Origin: JADJYF01 sp043782755
Lineage (GTDB): Bacteria > Pseudomonadota > Gammaproteobacteria > Ga0077536
NCBI GenBank assembly: GCA_043782755.1
Contig: JAYWAC010000223.1
Span: 1 to 10,976, forward strand
DNA length: 10,976 bases
Direction: 5' to 3'
Shown: positions 1-7,573 of the stretch, piece after piece
Position numbering within the stretch: position 1 is the first letter of the stretch
Layout of the letters: every line of letters starts with the position of its first letter
Made by a program: the position numbers and the translations under genes
The notes under the pieces: generated by a model
Seen by the model: the letters and a program-made list of their open reading frames with translations, nothing else
Told to the model about the DNA's origin: nothing
Databases searched by the model: none

Positions 1-30
1 AGCCAGCTCTATCCTCAGGTATCGTCACTG

Positions 31-3000
31 CTAGTGCGCCGGCAGTGCGTCGCCGGTCGCCATTACCGAGGGCCAACGCCTGGCAATCTTGACGTACAGC
101 ACCGGCAGTACCACCAGCGTCAGGAATGTGGCGCTCACCAAACCACCGATCACGACGATCGCGAGCGGTCGCTGAGTTTCGGCACCGATATCGTGGGATA
201 GGGCCATGGGCAACAGTCCGAGCATCGCTAGCAGCGCCGTCATGAGCACCGTTCGTAATCGCACGGTCGCGCCCTCGATGACCGCCGCCTCGACTTCGCT
301 ACCCTTGCTCACCCGCTCATTGAAATCCGACACCATGATGACGCCATTCAACACCGCTTGACCGAACAGCGCGATGAAGCCGATGGCTGCCGACACCGAA
401 AGCGGAATCTTGGTGACCCATAGCGCGACGATACCACCGATGATCGCGAAGGGAATGTTAGCGATGATCAGCGCCGCACTCGCCATGGAACCGAAAGCGT
501 CGAACAGCAACAGGAAGATCAGCAGAATGGACAAGGGCACGACCCACGCCAGCCGCGCCATCGCGCGTTGCTGATTCTCGAATTCGCCAGACCAGTTGAC
601 TTCGTAACCATGCGGGACCTCGACCGCATGGGAGACCCGCGCCTGCATGTCCGCCACCACGCTGCCCATGTCACGGTCACGAATGAACACACCGATAGAT
701 ACGGTGCGTTCGCCATTCTCACGACTGATGTTCATCGCGCCACCCGTCATCCGGAAATGCGCAAGTTCCGAGAGCGGGATCTGGGCGCCATCGGCTGTCG
801 GGATCAGCACCTGGTTGAGATTGGGCAGCTCACGTTGCGCGGGCGCAAGGCGCACCACGACGCTGAAATGCTTTTCGCCTTCCCACAGTTCGGTGGTCGC
901 TTTGCCGGCCATCGCGGCCTCGACCGTGTCCTGAATATCACCGATATTGATCCCGTAGCGCGCGCAGGCGGTGCGATCAATATCGATGCGGTATTGCGGC
1001 AATACGCCGTCACGATCGATGAAGCTGCGCGCCACGCCCGGCACATGACTGATCTGCCCCATGATCTGCTGGGCGATCTTCTTCAATCGCGAATAGTCCT
1101 CGCCCACGACCTTGATTACGATCTGGCCGTCAATTTGCGAAATGCTTTCCAGGACGTTGTCCCTGATCGGCTGCGAGAAACTCGGTTCGAGGCCCGGCAG
1201 CGCGGATACTGCCGCGTCCATTTCCTGGACCAGATCTGCCTTGCTCTTGCCGGGTCGCCACTGCGCTTCAGGTTTGAGCCCAACGAAGATTTCCGATGAA
1301 TTGAAGAGTTTCGGATCGGTACCATCGTCCGGACGGCCAACCTTGGAAATCACGTCGGTGACTTCCGGCACCGACGTCAGCATATGCCGTACGGTATGCA
1401 TCGTACGCTGCGATTCCTCGGGCGAGATCGAGGATGGCAAGGTCAGATTCACCCAGATGGTGCCTTCGTTCAGCTCCGGTAGGAACTCGCTGCCGAGCCG
1501 TGTCGCAATCACGCCGCTGCCGATCAAGCACACGACCGCGATGACGATCACGCTCCCGCCGTGGTTCAGACTCCAGCGCAGCAGACGCTCGTAGTGGCGT
1601 CTGCACCAGCTGACCAGGCCATTGACGTCGCGCGGCACACGGCGAAGAAACCACGAACACGCGAGCGGCACGAGCGTCAGCGAGGCGAGCAAGGAGCCGA
1701 CCAGCGCCGAACTCACGGTCCACGCCATCGGCGAAAAAATGCGGCCTTCATGTCGCTGCAGCGTGAAGATCGGGATGTGCGCGGTGATAATAATCAGCAT
1801 CGAGAACAAGGTCGGTCTGCCGACTTGGAGCACGGCCTGCAGCACCGCCTCGCGCCGTGTCGCGGGATCGGAAATGCCGTTATCGTCCAGCTCGCCAAGA
1901 CGACGAAAGACGTTCTCTACGACGATCACGGCACCATCGACGATGACGCCGAAATCCATGGCCCCCAAGGACAGCAGATTGGCTGGAATGCCCACGAAGC
2001 TCAGCCCGATGAAAGTCGCTAACAGCGCAATGGGGATCACGGCGGCCACGATGAGCGCGGCACGCAGATTGCTCAAGAACAACAACAGCACGATGCACAC
2101 CAGCGTTGCGCCTTCGAGCAGGTTGCCGAACACGGTGTGCAGTGTGCGCGCGATCAGCCACGAACGATCGTAGTAAGCGTCGATGTGCACGCCGTGCGGC
2201 AGTACCGTGCGATTCAGATGATCGACCGCGTCATTTACCCCGGCGAGCACCAGCGAGGGATTCTCCCCTTTGCGCATGACCACGATGCCGTTCACGATGT
2301 CTTCGTCGTCGTGATCACCGCGCGTCGCGCCGACGAAGCCCTGCGGCGCGGCACCGCCGGTGCGGACGGTGGCAATGTCACGCACCAGCACCGGCACGCC
2401 GTTGTTGACCGCGACCACGACATCGGCGATGTCGATTGACGAACGCAGTTGTCCGACCGAGCGGATCAGAAACTGCTGTTGACCATAGGTGACCGAACCG
2501 CCACCGGCATTGCCGTTCGCCCGTTGTAACGCGGTGATGAGCTGCGCAAGCGTGATCTTGCGATCGCGCATGCGCGGCAGATCGGGATTGACTTCGTATT
2601 GCTTGGACGAGCCGCCCATGGTCACGACGTCGGCGACGCCCGGCACTTTGCGCAGATTGCGTTCGACCACCCAGTCCTGGAGCGTGCGCAGCTGCTGTGG
2701 GGTATAGCCGTCGCCGCGCAGGCGAAAACGATAGATCTCACCGATGGCGGTTTGCGGTGGCTGAATGTCGGGCTGCACGCCGCTCGGCAGGTCGATGCCC
2801 CGCAGCCGCTCGAACACGCGCTGGCGCGCGAGCTGATCGGTGGCTTTGTCGTTGAACGTCACGACCGTATACGACAGTCCGAATTGCGTGTGGGAAAACA
2901 AGCGCACCGAGTCGGGCAAACCGGATAAGGCGAACTCGATCGGCAGCGTCACCTGCTGTTCGACTTCTTCGGCGGCCCGCCCGGGATAGAGCGCAATGAC

Positions 3001-3144
3001 CGTGACTTGCATGTCCGAAACATCAGGAAACGCTTCGATCGGCAGATTCTTGAACGCGATGACGCCGCCGCCGATGAATATCAGAAAGGCAAATAGCGCA
3101 AGCAACGGCTGATGTAGCGAAAAATTGACGATGCTTTTGATCAT
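31..3144 (-). CDS. czcA: CzcA-type heavy-metal RND efflux pump, inner membrane subunit
   Basis: This is the proton-driven inner-membrane pump of a tripartite metal exporter (HME-RND family, 1037 residues, close to the usual 1030-1065). The N-terminus has the family pattern: a first membrane helix at about 13-31 followed by LPIEAFPDVSD. Membrane helix 4 contains DFGVIVDGAVIVVEN at 397-411. Its D397, D403 and E410 have the same 6- and 7-residue spacing as the proton-relay residues D402, D408 and E415 of Cupriavidus CzcA. GSEFLPELNEG at 551-561 and the C-terminal helices from about 868 to 1019 are also typical. The segments matching the CusA copper-binding methionine regions (LPSSISPEES, SSEIFVGLKP, LESISQIDG) have no methionine, which argues for divalent ions (Zn, Co, Cd or Ni) rather than Cu or Ag. 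The exact metal is inferred only. Its ATG overlaps the stop of the adaptor gene by 4 bp, and it is the last gene of the operon. Confidence 0.95.
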   Translation of the reverse strand: MIKSIVNFSLHQPLLALFAFLIFIGGGVIAFKNLPIEAFPDVSDMQVTVIALYPGRAAEEVEQQVTLPIEFALSGLPDSVRLFSHTQFGLSYTVVTFNDKATDQLARQRVFERLRGIDLPSGVQPDIQPPQTAIGEIYRFRLRGDGYTPQQLRTLQDWVVERNLRKVPGVADVVTMGGSSKQYEVNPDLPRMRDRKITLAQLITALQRANGNAGGGSVTYGQQQFLIRSVGQLRSSIDIADVVVAVNNGVPVLVRDIATVRTGGAAPQGFVGATRGDHDDEDIVNGIVVMRKGENPSLVLAGVNDAVDHLNRTVLPHGVHIDAYYDRSWLIARTLHTVFGNLLEGATLVCIVLLLFLSNLRAALIVAAVIPIALLATFIGLSFVGIPANLLSLGAMDFGVIVDGAVIVVENVFRRLGELDDNGISDPATRREAVLQAVLQVGRPTLFSMLIIITAHIPIFTLQRHEGRIFSPMAWTVSSALVGSLLASLTLVPLACSWFLRRVPRDVNGLVSWCRRHYERLLRWSLNHGGSVIVIAVVCLIGSGVIATRLGSEFLPELNEGTIWVNLTLPSSISPEESQRTMHTVRHMLTSVPEVTDVISKVGRPDDGTDPKLFNSSEIFVGLKPEAQWRPGKSKADLVQEMDAAVSALPGLEPSFSQPIRDNVLESISQIDGQIVIKVVGEDYSRLKKIAQQIMGQISHVPGVARSFIDRDGVLPQYRIDIDRTACARYGINIGDIQDTVEAAMAGKATTELWEGEKHFSVVVRLAPAQRELPNLNQVLIPTADGAQIPLSELAHFRMTGGAMNISRENGERTVSIGVFIRDRDMGSVVADMQARVSHAVEVPHGYEVNWSGEFENQQRAMARLAWVVPLSILLIFLLLFDAFGSMASAALIIANIPFAIIGGIVALWVTKIPLSVSAAIGFIALFGQAVLNGVIMVSDFNERVSKGSEVEAAVIEGATVRLRTVLMTALLAMLGLLPMALSHDIGAETQRPLAIVVIGGLVSATFLTLVVLPVLYVKIARRWPSVMATGDALPAH

Positions 3145-4343
3145 GAGCGTGCCGGGGTAATGGCCGGGCCGTCGCTGCGTGTTCCCGCGAGCGGCGTGGC
3201 GTTCGCGGGCGCGGTGGGCACTTCGGCGTTGTCGAGAAATTGCTGCAGATAGAGGCTGCCCTCGACAACCACTTCGTTCGCCGCCTCGAGGCCGGACACA
3301 GTCAACTGCTCACCCTGCTCGCGCAGTACTTGTACTTCCATGCGTCGGAAGGCGCGTGGCGATGACGGGACGAACACATAGCGGCGTTCGCCATTCAGGA
3401 TCACCGCCGCGGTCGGCACGCTGCGCATGCTCGTGCGCAAGGAGGTAGCGGCCGGCAGACGCACGGTGACGAACATCTCCGCCTTAAGCTCGAGCCTGGG
3501 ATTGGGCACGGCGCCGCGCAGGCGCACGGTGCGGGAAACAGGATCGATGGCTTCCGCGTTCCTGACGATTCGCGCTGCGAAGCTGCGCCCGGGAAAGGCG
3601 GAAGTCTCGATAGCTATCGGCGGCGCGGCGGTCGCATCCGGCAGATCGATCAGCGCTGATTCCGGTGCATCGATCCACACCCACAGTTGCGTCGGATCGG
3701 TGATGACGAACAATGGCGGACCGGACTGATCCGAGCGCAGTTCCTGGCCGGGATTCACCGCTTTGTCCACCACCACGCCCGCCAGTGGCGCGCGCAGCAC
3801 GAAGTTGCTGCCTGTGCCTGCATCGACCTGACGCAAGCGAGTCTGTGCGCGTTCATGCTCGACCTTCGCGCGTTGAAAATCCGCGCGCGCTTGTTCGACA
3901 TCCTTCTGCGCGACCACGCCCGCAGCGTTCAAGTCTTCCGCACGGCGCACGCTCTGCTGAGCGAGCACAAGATCGGTCGCCGCTTTCTCGGCCTCCGCTT
4001 GCGCTTCGACGAATTCACCGGAAGCGAGTTCGGCCAGTCCTTGTCCCTTGCTGACGCGCGCGCCGGGCTCGGCCAGTGAACGGATCACGCGCCCCGTAAA
4101 CGGCGAGAACACACGCACGGTGTGCTCTTCGTCCCACACCAAACGTCCCGGCAGCACTAGGGTTGAGGCTTGCGCGGGAGCGACCGTGGCGCTGACGATG
4201 CCGGTCGGTGGCTGCGCGAACTCGACCGTGTCGCTGCGTACGCTGACCGTGGGACTCGAGTCGGCGTCCGGCGCGGCCTTCGTGCAGCCCGTGATCTGCA
4301 CCAGGCACACGAGCGTCGCCATCCAAACGAGAGGTGTCTTCAT
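3141..4343 (-). CDS. czcB: CzcB-type RND efflux periplasmic adaptor lipoprotein
   Basis: This membrane-fusion protein (400 residues) would bridge the RND pump and the outer-membrane channel in the periplasm. It starts with a lipoprotein signal: a hydrophobic stretch ending in the lipobox ITGC, with the lipidated cysteine at residue 20. The first lipoyl-like half is at about 62-110 (FSPFTGRVIRSL). A charged, alanine-rich helical hairpin follows at about 110-172, which would contact the channel. The second lipoyl half is FVLRAPLAGVVVDKAVNPGQ at 181-200. The beta-barrel region has the conserved AIDPVSRTVRLRG at 265-277 and LKAEMFVTV at 286-294. There is no histidine-rich metal-binding N-terminus of the kind seen in some CzcB proteins. 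The gene overlaps its neighbours by 4 bp (ATGA) on both sides, so translation is probably coupled and subunit amounts matched. Confidence 0.94.
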   Translation of the reverse strand: MKTPLVWMATLVCLVQITGCTKAAPDADSSPTVSVRSDTVEFAQPPTGIVSATVAPAQASTLVLPGRLVWDEEHTVRVFSPFTGRVIRSLAEPGARVSKGQGLAELASGEFVEAQAEAEKAATDLVLAQQSVRRAEDLNAAGVVAQKDVEQARADFQRAKVEHERAQTRLRQVDAGTGSNFVLRAPLAGVVVDKAVNPGQELRSDQSGPPLFVITDPTQLWVWIDAPESALIDLPDATAAPPIAIETSAFPGRSFAARIVRNAEAIDPVSRTVRLRGAVPNPRLELKAEMFVTVRLPAATSLRTSMRSVPTAAVILNGERRYVFVPSSPRAFRRMEVQVLREQGEQLTVSGLEAANEVVVEGSLYLQQFLDNAEVPTAPANATPLAGTRSDGPAITPARS

Positions 4344-5605
4344 GGTTGAATGCCCGTGCCAGTGATGGTCTTGAGATCGACTTCGCCGATCGCGCGGTCG
4401 TAGAGTGCGGATTGGTATTGGAGCATGACGTCTTTATAGTCGCGCTGAGCATCGAGTAAATCGAGAATGCTGGAGGCTCCTTTCAAGTACGAAAGTTCAG
4501 CGCCGTCGCGAATCTGACGTACTTGATCGAGCACTTCGCCTTCGAAGCCGCGCGCGATGGTGTCGGCGCTACGCCAGGACGCGTGGCCGGTGATGACTTC
4601 CGCGCGTATCGATTGCTCGAGTTGCTGGACTTGCAGTTCGGCACCGCTGACCGCGACCGCAGCCTTCTGAATTTCACCTTCGTTACGATAGAACAGTGGC
4701 AGCGGAACGCTTACGTTCAGATTCGCCGTGTTCGGATTGACGTTGTTCGGGTCATGGGAAAATCCGACGCCGACCGTGACATCCGGTACGGCCGTACGTT
4801 TGGCCAGTCGTAGATCGACTTCCGCCTGCGCGCCGCGCTTGCGCGCGGCGCGCAAGTCGGGTCTTTGCGTTACGGCGAGCGTATACAAGGCTTCGCGATC
4901 GTCGTTGGCGATAGGTTGCGGCCAATCGTCGCGCGCTTCGAATTCCATCGCGCCAGGCGGCCAGCGCAGCAGGCTGGCAATCTGCGTGCGTGCCTGTTCT
5001 TGCGCGGCTTGTACGGTCAATAGATTGGCCCGCGCCTTGAATGCCTCAACCTTCAGGCGCAGAACATCCGCTTGCGCCACGTCGCCGTGGCGCAAGCGGA
5101 GTTCGTTGGCGGTGACGAGCCGCGCATAGCGCGTCACACCCTCGACCGCGACTTCGGTATTTTTCTGCGCGAGCAGCAGCGCGTAATAGGCGTGCAACAC
5201 CGCCGCGCTCAAGGTGCGTGTCGCGTCGCGCAAGTCTTCCTCGGCGCTGGCTGTACCGAGCGCGCTGCTTGCCATGCGCAAACGTCGCTTGCCGGCGGTC
5301 TCGAGCAACTGGCTGACGCCGATACCGGTCGCGGGCCCGGCACCGTTGTTGCCGCCGTAACGGGTGGCGTCCAATTCGCTCAGCGAAACGCCGAACACAG
5401 GATTGGGTACCGCCGCAGCGATGACTTCCTGAGCGCGTGCCTGATCGATTTCGTAATGCGCCGCGATCAGGTCGAGATTGCGCTGGTAAAACAGCGCAAG
5501 AACCTCGGTGAGTCCGATCGGCTGTGCGCTCGCCCGAGCTTGCGCGGGCGTGATCAGACTGAACATGCACGCCGCCAGTAGCGCAAGAACTCGCTGGAAT
5601 CTCAT
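4340..5605 (-). CDS. czcC: CzcC-type outer membrane efflux channel (TolC/OEP family)
   Basis: This is the outer-membrane exit channel of the metal efflux complex (421 residues, usual for CzcC). I chose the ATG at 5605 because it begins a normal signal peptide: MRFQRV, a hydrophobic core, then AQA near residue 22. An in-frame ATG at 5677 would add 24 residues with no signal character. The mature protein has two OEP repeats of long heptad-like helices. Family segments include LTEVLALFYQRNLDLIAA near the start, AAAVPNPVFGVSLSELD, the second-repeat opening RPDLRAARKRGAQAEVDL, SVPLPLFYRNEGEIQKA and the C-terminal SILDLLDAQRDYKDVMLQY. It is the first gene of the operon. The upstream ribosome-binding site is weak and I could not pick a confident promoter. 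Two long perfect inverted repeats lie inside this gene and are listed separately. Confidence 0.93.
   Translation of the reverse strand: MRFQRVLALLAACMFSLITPAQARASAQPIGLTEVLALFYQRNLDLIAAHYEIDQARAQEVIAAAVPNPVFGVSLSELDATRYGGNNGAGPATGIGVSQLLETAGKRRLRMASSALGTASAEEDLRDATRTLSAAVLHAYYALLLAQKNTEVAVEGVTRYARLVTANELRLRHGDVAQADVLRLKVEAFKARANLLTVQAAQEQARTQIASLLRWPPGAMEFEARDDWPQPIANDDREALYTLAVTQRPDLRAARKRGAQAEVDLRLAKRTAVPDVTVGVGFSHDPNNVNPNTANLNVSVPLPLFYRNEGEIQKAAVAVSGAELQVQQLEQSIRAEVITGHASWRSADTIARGFEGEVLDQVRQIRDGAELSYLKGASSILDLLDAQRDYKDVMLQYQSALYDRAIGEVDLKTITGTGIQP
4828..4853. repeat. Perfect 11-bp GC-only inverted repeat inside the channel gene
   Basis: GCGCGCCGCGC (4828-4838) and its exact complement (4843-4853) are separated by a 4-base loop, TTGC. 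The repeat encodes part of RAARKRGAQAEV at the start of the second OEP repeat. An all-G/C stem is partly expected from codon bias at runs of Ala and Arg, so functional meaning is doubtful. Confidence 0.75.
5067..5100. repeat. Perfect 14-bp inverted repeat inside the channel gene
   Basis: TCCGCTTGCGCCAC (5067-5080) is followed by the 6-base loop GTCGCC and its exact reverse complement at 5087-5100. It lies in the coding sequence of the outer-membrane channel, encoding part of the stretch LRLRHGDVAQADV. The transcript would form a very stable hairpin in mid-gene. Whether it has a role is unknown. Confidence 0.85.
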
Positions 5606-5749
5606 GGTGGCTTTCGAATACTGCAAAGATGGAAAACAAATCCGCCCGCGTGGACGCCGACTACCAAGACAGTTCATTCAATGGATAAGTTCGCGGCCCA
5701 GGAAAATAGGTGTCACGGAGATTTCGTCCAGCACAACGCCTGTTACTCA

Positions 5750-5778
5750 ATCACATCCGTCCCTCACACGGATGTGAT
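5750..5778. repeat. Perfect 11-bp inverted repeat upstream of the efflux operon
   Basis: ATCACATCCGT (5750-5760) and ACGGATGTGAT (5768-5778) are exact reverse complements around a 7-base spacer, CCCTCAC. It lies about 145 bp upstream of the channel gene's start. No T-run follows on either strand, so it does not look like an intrinsic terminator. It could be an operator for a dimeric regulator or part of a repeat element. The sequence alone does not decide. Confidence 0.6.
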
Positions 5779-5823
5779 CGTGCTTTCGCATGTTGGCGTG
5801 TCGAGGGCAATCTCTTCGATTCC

Positions 5824-5851
5824 GCGATTCACGGGTCAAGCCCGTCATCGC
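5824..5851. repeat. Hairpin of interspersed-repeat type
   Basis: GCGAT-TC-ACGGG, loop TCAAG, CCCGT-C-ATCGC: two 5-bp stem parts separated by a small unequal internal bulge. The core ACGGGTCAAGCCCGT resembles the GGGTCAAGCCC hairpins found in intergenic repeats of many proteobacteria. It neighbours two other dyads (5750-5778 and 5859-5875), suggesting a small palindromic repeat cluster. Copy number in the genome is not visible here. Confidence 0.45.
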
Positions 5852-5858
5852 CGCAGAT

Positions 5859-5875
5859 CGCGAGCGGCGCTCGCG
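5859..5875. repeat. 7-bp inverted repeat with 3-base loop
   Basis: CGCGAGC, loop GGC, GCTCGCG. It is the third dyad in a row and begins eight bases after the preceding hairpin ends. There is no T-tract, so terminator function is unlikely. Confidence 0.45.
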
Positions 5876-6071
5876 GATGGGGCCGTTGCACGACAAAATA
5901 ATCGCACCGCATTTACCCAGCATCTGCTTGGTATCTATCGACAAGGCGACGACCGTGTTGCGCGCGGTGAGCGGCGCTGCCACTCAATACGTCAGTGCAG
6001 GTAGTCGCTTTGCGAGCCGCATGCGCGAACACAGCTGCTGTGATCCCCGAACATGTTCAGCCTGTCGAACG

Positions 6072-6209
6072 TTGCCATTACGCAGGCTGGCGGCGCGGTC
6101 CCTGACGTCCAAGCTGGACAATCTACTCAATCGACGTTATGGAAATGTTAGAGGCCCAATCTCGGGCGTGGCGGCACATGCGGCAGCCGTGCGCGTTGCA
6201 CGATGCTAA
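6072..6209 (+). pseudogene. Possible relic of a TonB-dependent receptor C-terminus
   Basis: In the frame ending at the TAA of 6207-6209, the translation contains LTSKLDNLLNRRYGNV. This resembles the 'xVDNLFNRRY' segment found some 20-30 residues before the end of many TonB-dependent outer-membrane receptors. Here 22 residues follow before the stop, about the right distance, and they end in a loosely fitting AAAVRVARC. Upstream of the motif the frame has no receptor features, and no ribosome-binding site or start supports an intact gene. The motif is short and could be chance, so this is a tentative call only. Confidence 0.25.
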
Positions 6210-6424
6210 TTTTGCACTCGATGGTTCGGCGGGTCTCGGCAAGGCGCGGCGAGCCCATGATGACACCATGCGCGTGCGTACCGCCGAACCGGGCGACGGG
6301 CATCGCGCGCGAGCCGACATGCTACTTCGGATCCGCAATCGAATACCTAATCGGTCAGTCGTGGGGGAATCCGAGCAGGTGTGATACAGGTGCTTGCAGG
6401 GAGTCGCGCTCCGACGCTCCCACT

Positions 6425-6453
6425 CTGACAGTGAGCGGCGGCTGTGCTTAAAT
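6425..6453 (+). promoter_or_regulatory. Sigma70-like promoter of the flavin oxidoreductase gene
   Basis: A -35 element CTGACA (6425-6430, five of six matches to TTGACA) is followed by exactly 17 bases and a -10 element TTAAAT (6448-6453, four of six). Transcription would begin near 6460, giving a leader of roughly 24 bases that contains the ribosome-binding site AGGGGAGG (about 6470-6477) before the ATG at 6484. This is predicted from sequence only. Confidence 0.5.
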
Positions 6454-6483
6454 CGCGCATCATCTGGTCAAGGGGAGGCCAAC

Positions 6484-7566
6484 ATGCAATTTGGTATCGG
6501 CGTCAGCGCCCACATTAAGAACTGGGAATTCATCCAATACGCCGAGAGCCTCGGCTACGATCGCGCCTGGGTCGGTGACTCGCAGATGATCTGGTCGGAT
6601 TGTTATGCGGTGCTGGCGCTCGCCGCTCATCATACCAGCCGCATCGAACTCGGCACCGGTGTTGCCATTACCGGCACTCGCATCGCGCCGGTCACCGCCC
6701 ATTCCATCGCCAGCATCGCCGTGCTCGCGCCGGGCCGCACCTTCTTGGGACTAGGCACCGGTCACACCGCGATGCGCGTGATGGGTCAGAACCCGATGCG
6801 GGTGAAAGCTTTTCGTGAATACCTGCGCGTGACCCGTGCCCTGCTCGACGGCGAAGCGGTCGATTACACCTACGAAGGCGAGACCCGCGAGATCCAGTTC
6901 CTGCATCGCGAGCGACGCTTCATCAATCTCGATCAGCGCATTCCCATCTACGTCGCCGCCAACGGCCCCAAGGCGCTGGAAGCGGCCGGTGAGTTCAGCG
7001 ATGGACTCATCACGGTCGGTGGCGAGCCGGACGTCATGAAGCCCAAGCTGGAAGGCGTGGCGCGTGGCGCGGCCAAGGCCGGTCGAACTCTGCCGGACAA
7101 CTTCCACAGCGCCTTCATCACCACCAGCTGTGTGCTCAACGTGGGCGACAAGCTGAGCGACGATCGCGTCATCGACGAGACCGGCAGCTGGGTCGCTTGC
7201 GAGCTGCATTTCTATTACGAAGTGTGGAAGGACAACGGCTGTAACGACGCCATCATTCCCGATTATTTCAAACCCATCTGGCCTGATTATTTGCAACGTG
7301 TGCAAGCGATGAGCCTGCCGGAGAACGCGCGCTTCCGACAGATACACGATGGTCACCTGGTCTATCTGCAGCCCGCAGAGCGTCACTACGTGTCACCCGC
7401 AGCGATCCGCGCTGGCTGCCTGGTCGGTAGCCCTGACGAGATCATTGAGCATGTGAAACGCCTCGAAGCCGGCGGCATCAAGGAAATTGATCTGTGGCCA
7501 CCGATGGATTGCGAGCGCAAGGTGCTGGCGGACTTCGCCAAGTATGTGATGCCGGCGTTTCGTTAA
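6484..7566 (+). CDS. LLM class flavin-dependent oxidoreductase (luciferase-like)
   Basis: This is a soluble single-domain bacterial-luciferase/F420-reductase-like TIM-barrel protein (360 residues). I chose ATG 6484 because AGGGGAGG lies seven bases upstream and the fold's first strand (MQFGIGVSAH) begins there. An in-frame ATG at 6394 would add 30 residues of non-protein-like sequence and lies upstream of the predicted promoter. Family landmarks are FIQYAESLGYDRAWVGDS at 16-33, the TSRIELGTGV strand at 51-60, LGLGTGHTAMRVMG at 88-101 in the cofactor-binding region, IPIYVAANGPKALEAAGEFSDG at 153-174 (written here only as a region), and GSPDEIIEHVKRLEAGGIKE at 315-334. Members of this superfamily use FMN or F420, and the cofactor and substrate cannot be told from sequence. 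The segment at about 225-300 is aromatic- and acid-rich and probably shapes the substrate pocket. The next gene follows 7 bp after the stop and is probably co-transcribed. Confidence 0.9.
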   Translation: MQFGIGVSAHIKNWEFIQYAESLGYDRAWVGDSQMIWSDCYAVLALAAHHTSRIELGTGVAITGTRIAPVTAHSIASIAVLAPGRTFLGLGTGHTAMRVMGQNPMRVKAFREYLRVTRALLDGEAVDYTYEGETREIQFLHRERRFINLDQRIPIYVAANGPKALEAAGEFSDGLITVGGEPDVMKPKLEGVARGAAKAGRTLPDNFHSAFITTSCVLNVGDKLSDDRVIDETGSWVACELHFYYEVWKDNGCNDAIIPDYFKPIWPDYLQRVQAMSLPENARFRQIHDGHLVYLQPAERHYVSPAAIRAGCLVGSPDEIIEHVKRLEAGGIKEIDLWPPMDCERKVLADFAKYVMPAFR

Positions 7567-7573
7567 GCGTGGC

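Larger units (their letters stand above)
5606..6483. other. Divergent intergenic region without an intact gene
   Basis: These 878 bases separate the minus-strand efflux operon from the plus-strand oxidoreductase gene. Open frames exist on both strands, but their translations are Arg/Ser/Cys-rich with no recognisable family and no ribosome-binding site, so I call none of them. The region holds three hairpin-forming dyads between 5750 and 5875, two small palindromes (6030-6042 and 6049-6058), a possible protein-coding relic at 6072-6209, and the promoter and ribosome-binding site of the downstream gene. The stretch from about 6210 to 6420 shows nothing I can interpret. Confidence 0.7.

Noticed and set aside
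568..1299. 243-codon open frame on the plus strand
   Set aside because: It is antisense to the conserved pump gene. Its composition is rich in Arg, His and Asp as expected of a GC-rich shadow frame, and it has no ribosome-binding site or family signature.
6049..6058. GAACATGTTC palindrome as a LexA-type SOS box
   Set aside because: The two half-sites are only two bases apart. The Gram-positive/actinobacterial box needs GAAC-N4-GTTC and the gammaproteobacterial one CTGT-N8-ACAG.
6139..6451. Overlapping small open frames on both strands in the divergent region
   Set aside because: There is no ribosome-binding site and no recognisable family, the residue composition is Arg/Cys/Met-rich and random-looking, and the downstream promoter lies inside one of them.
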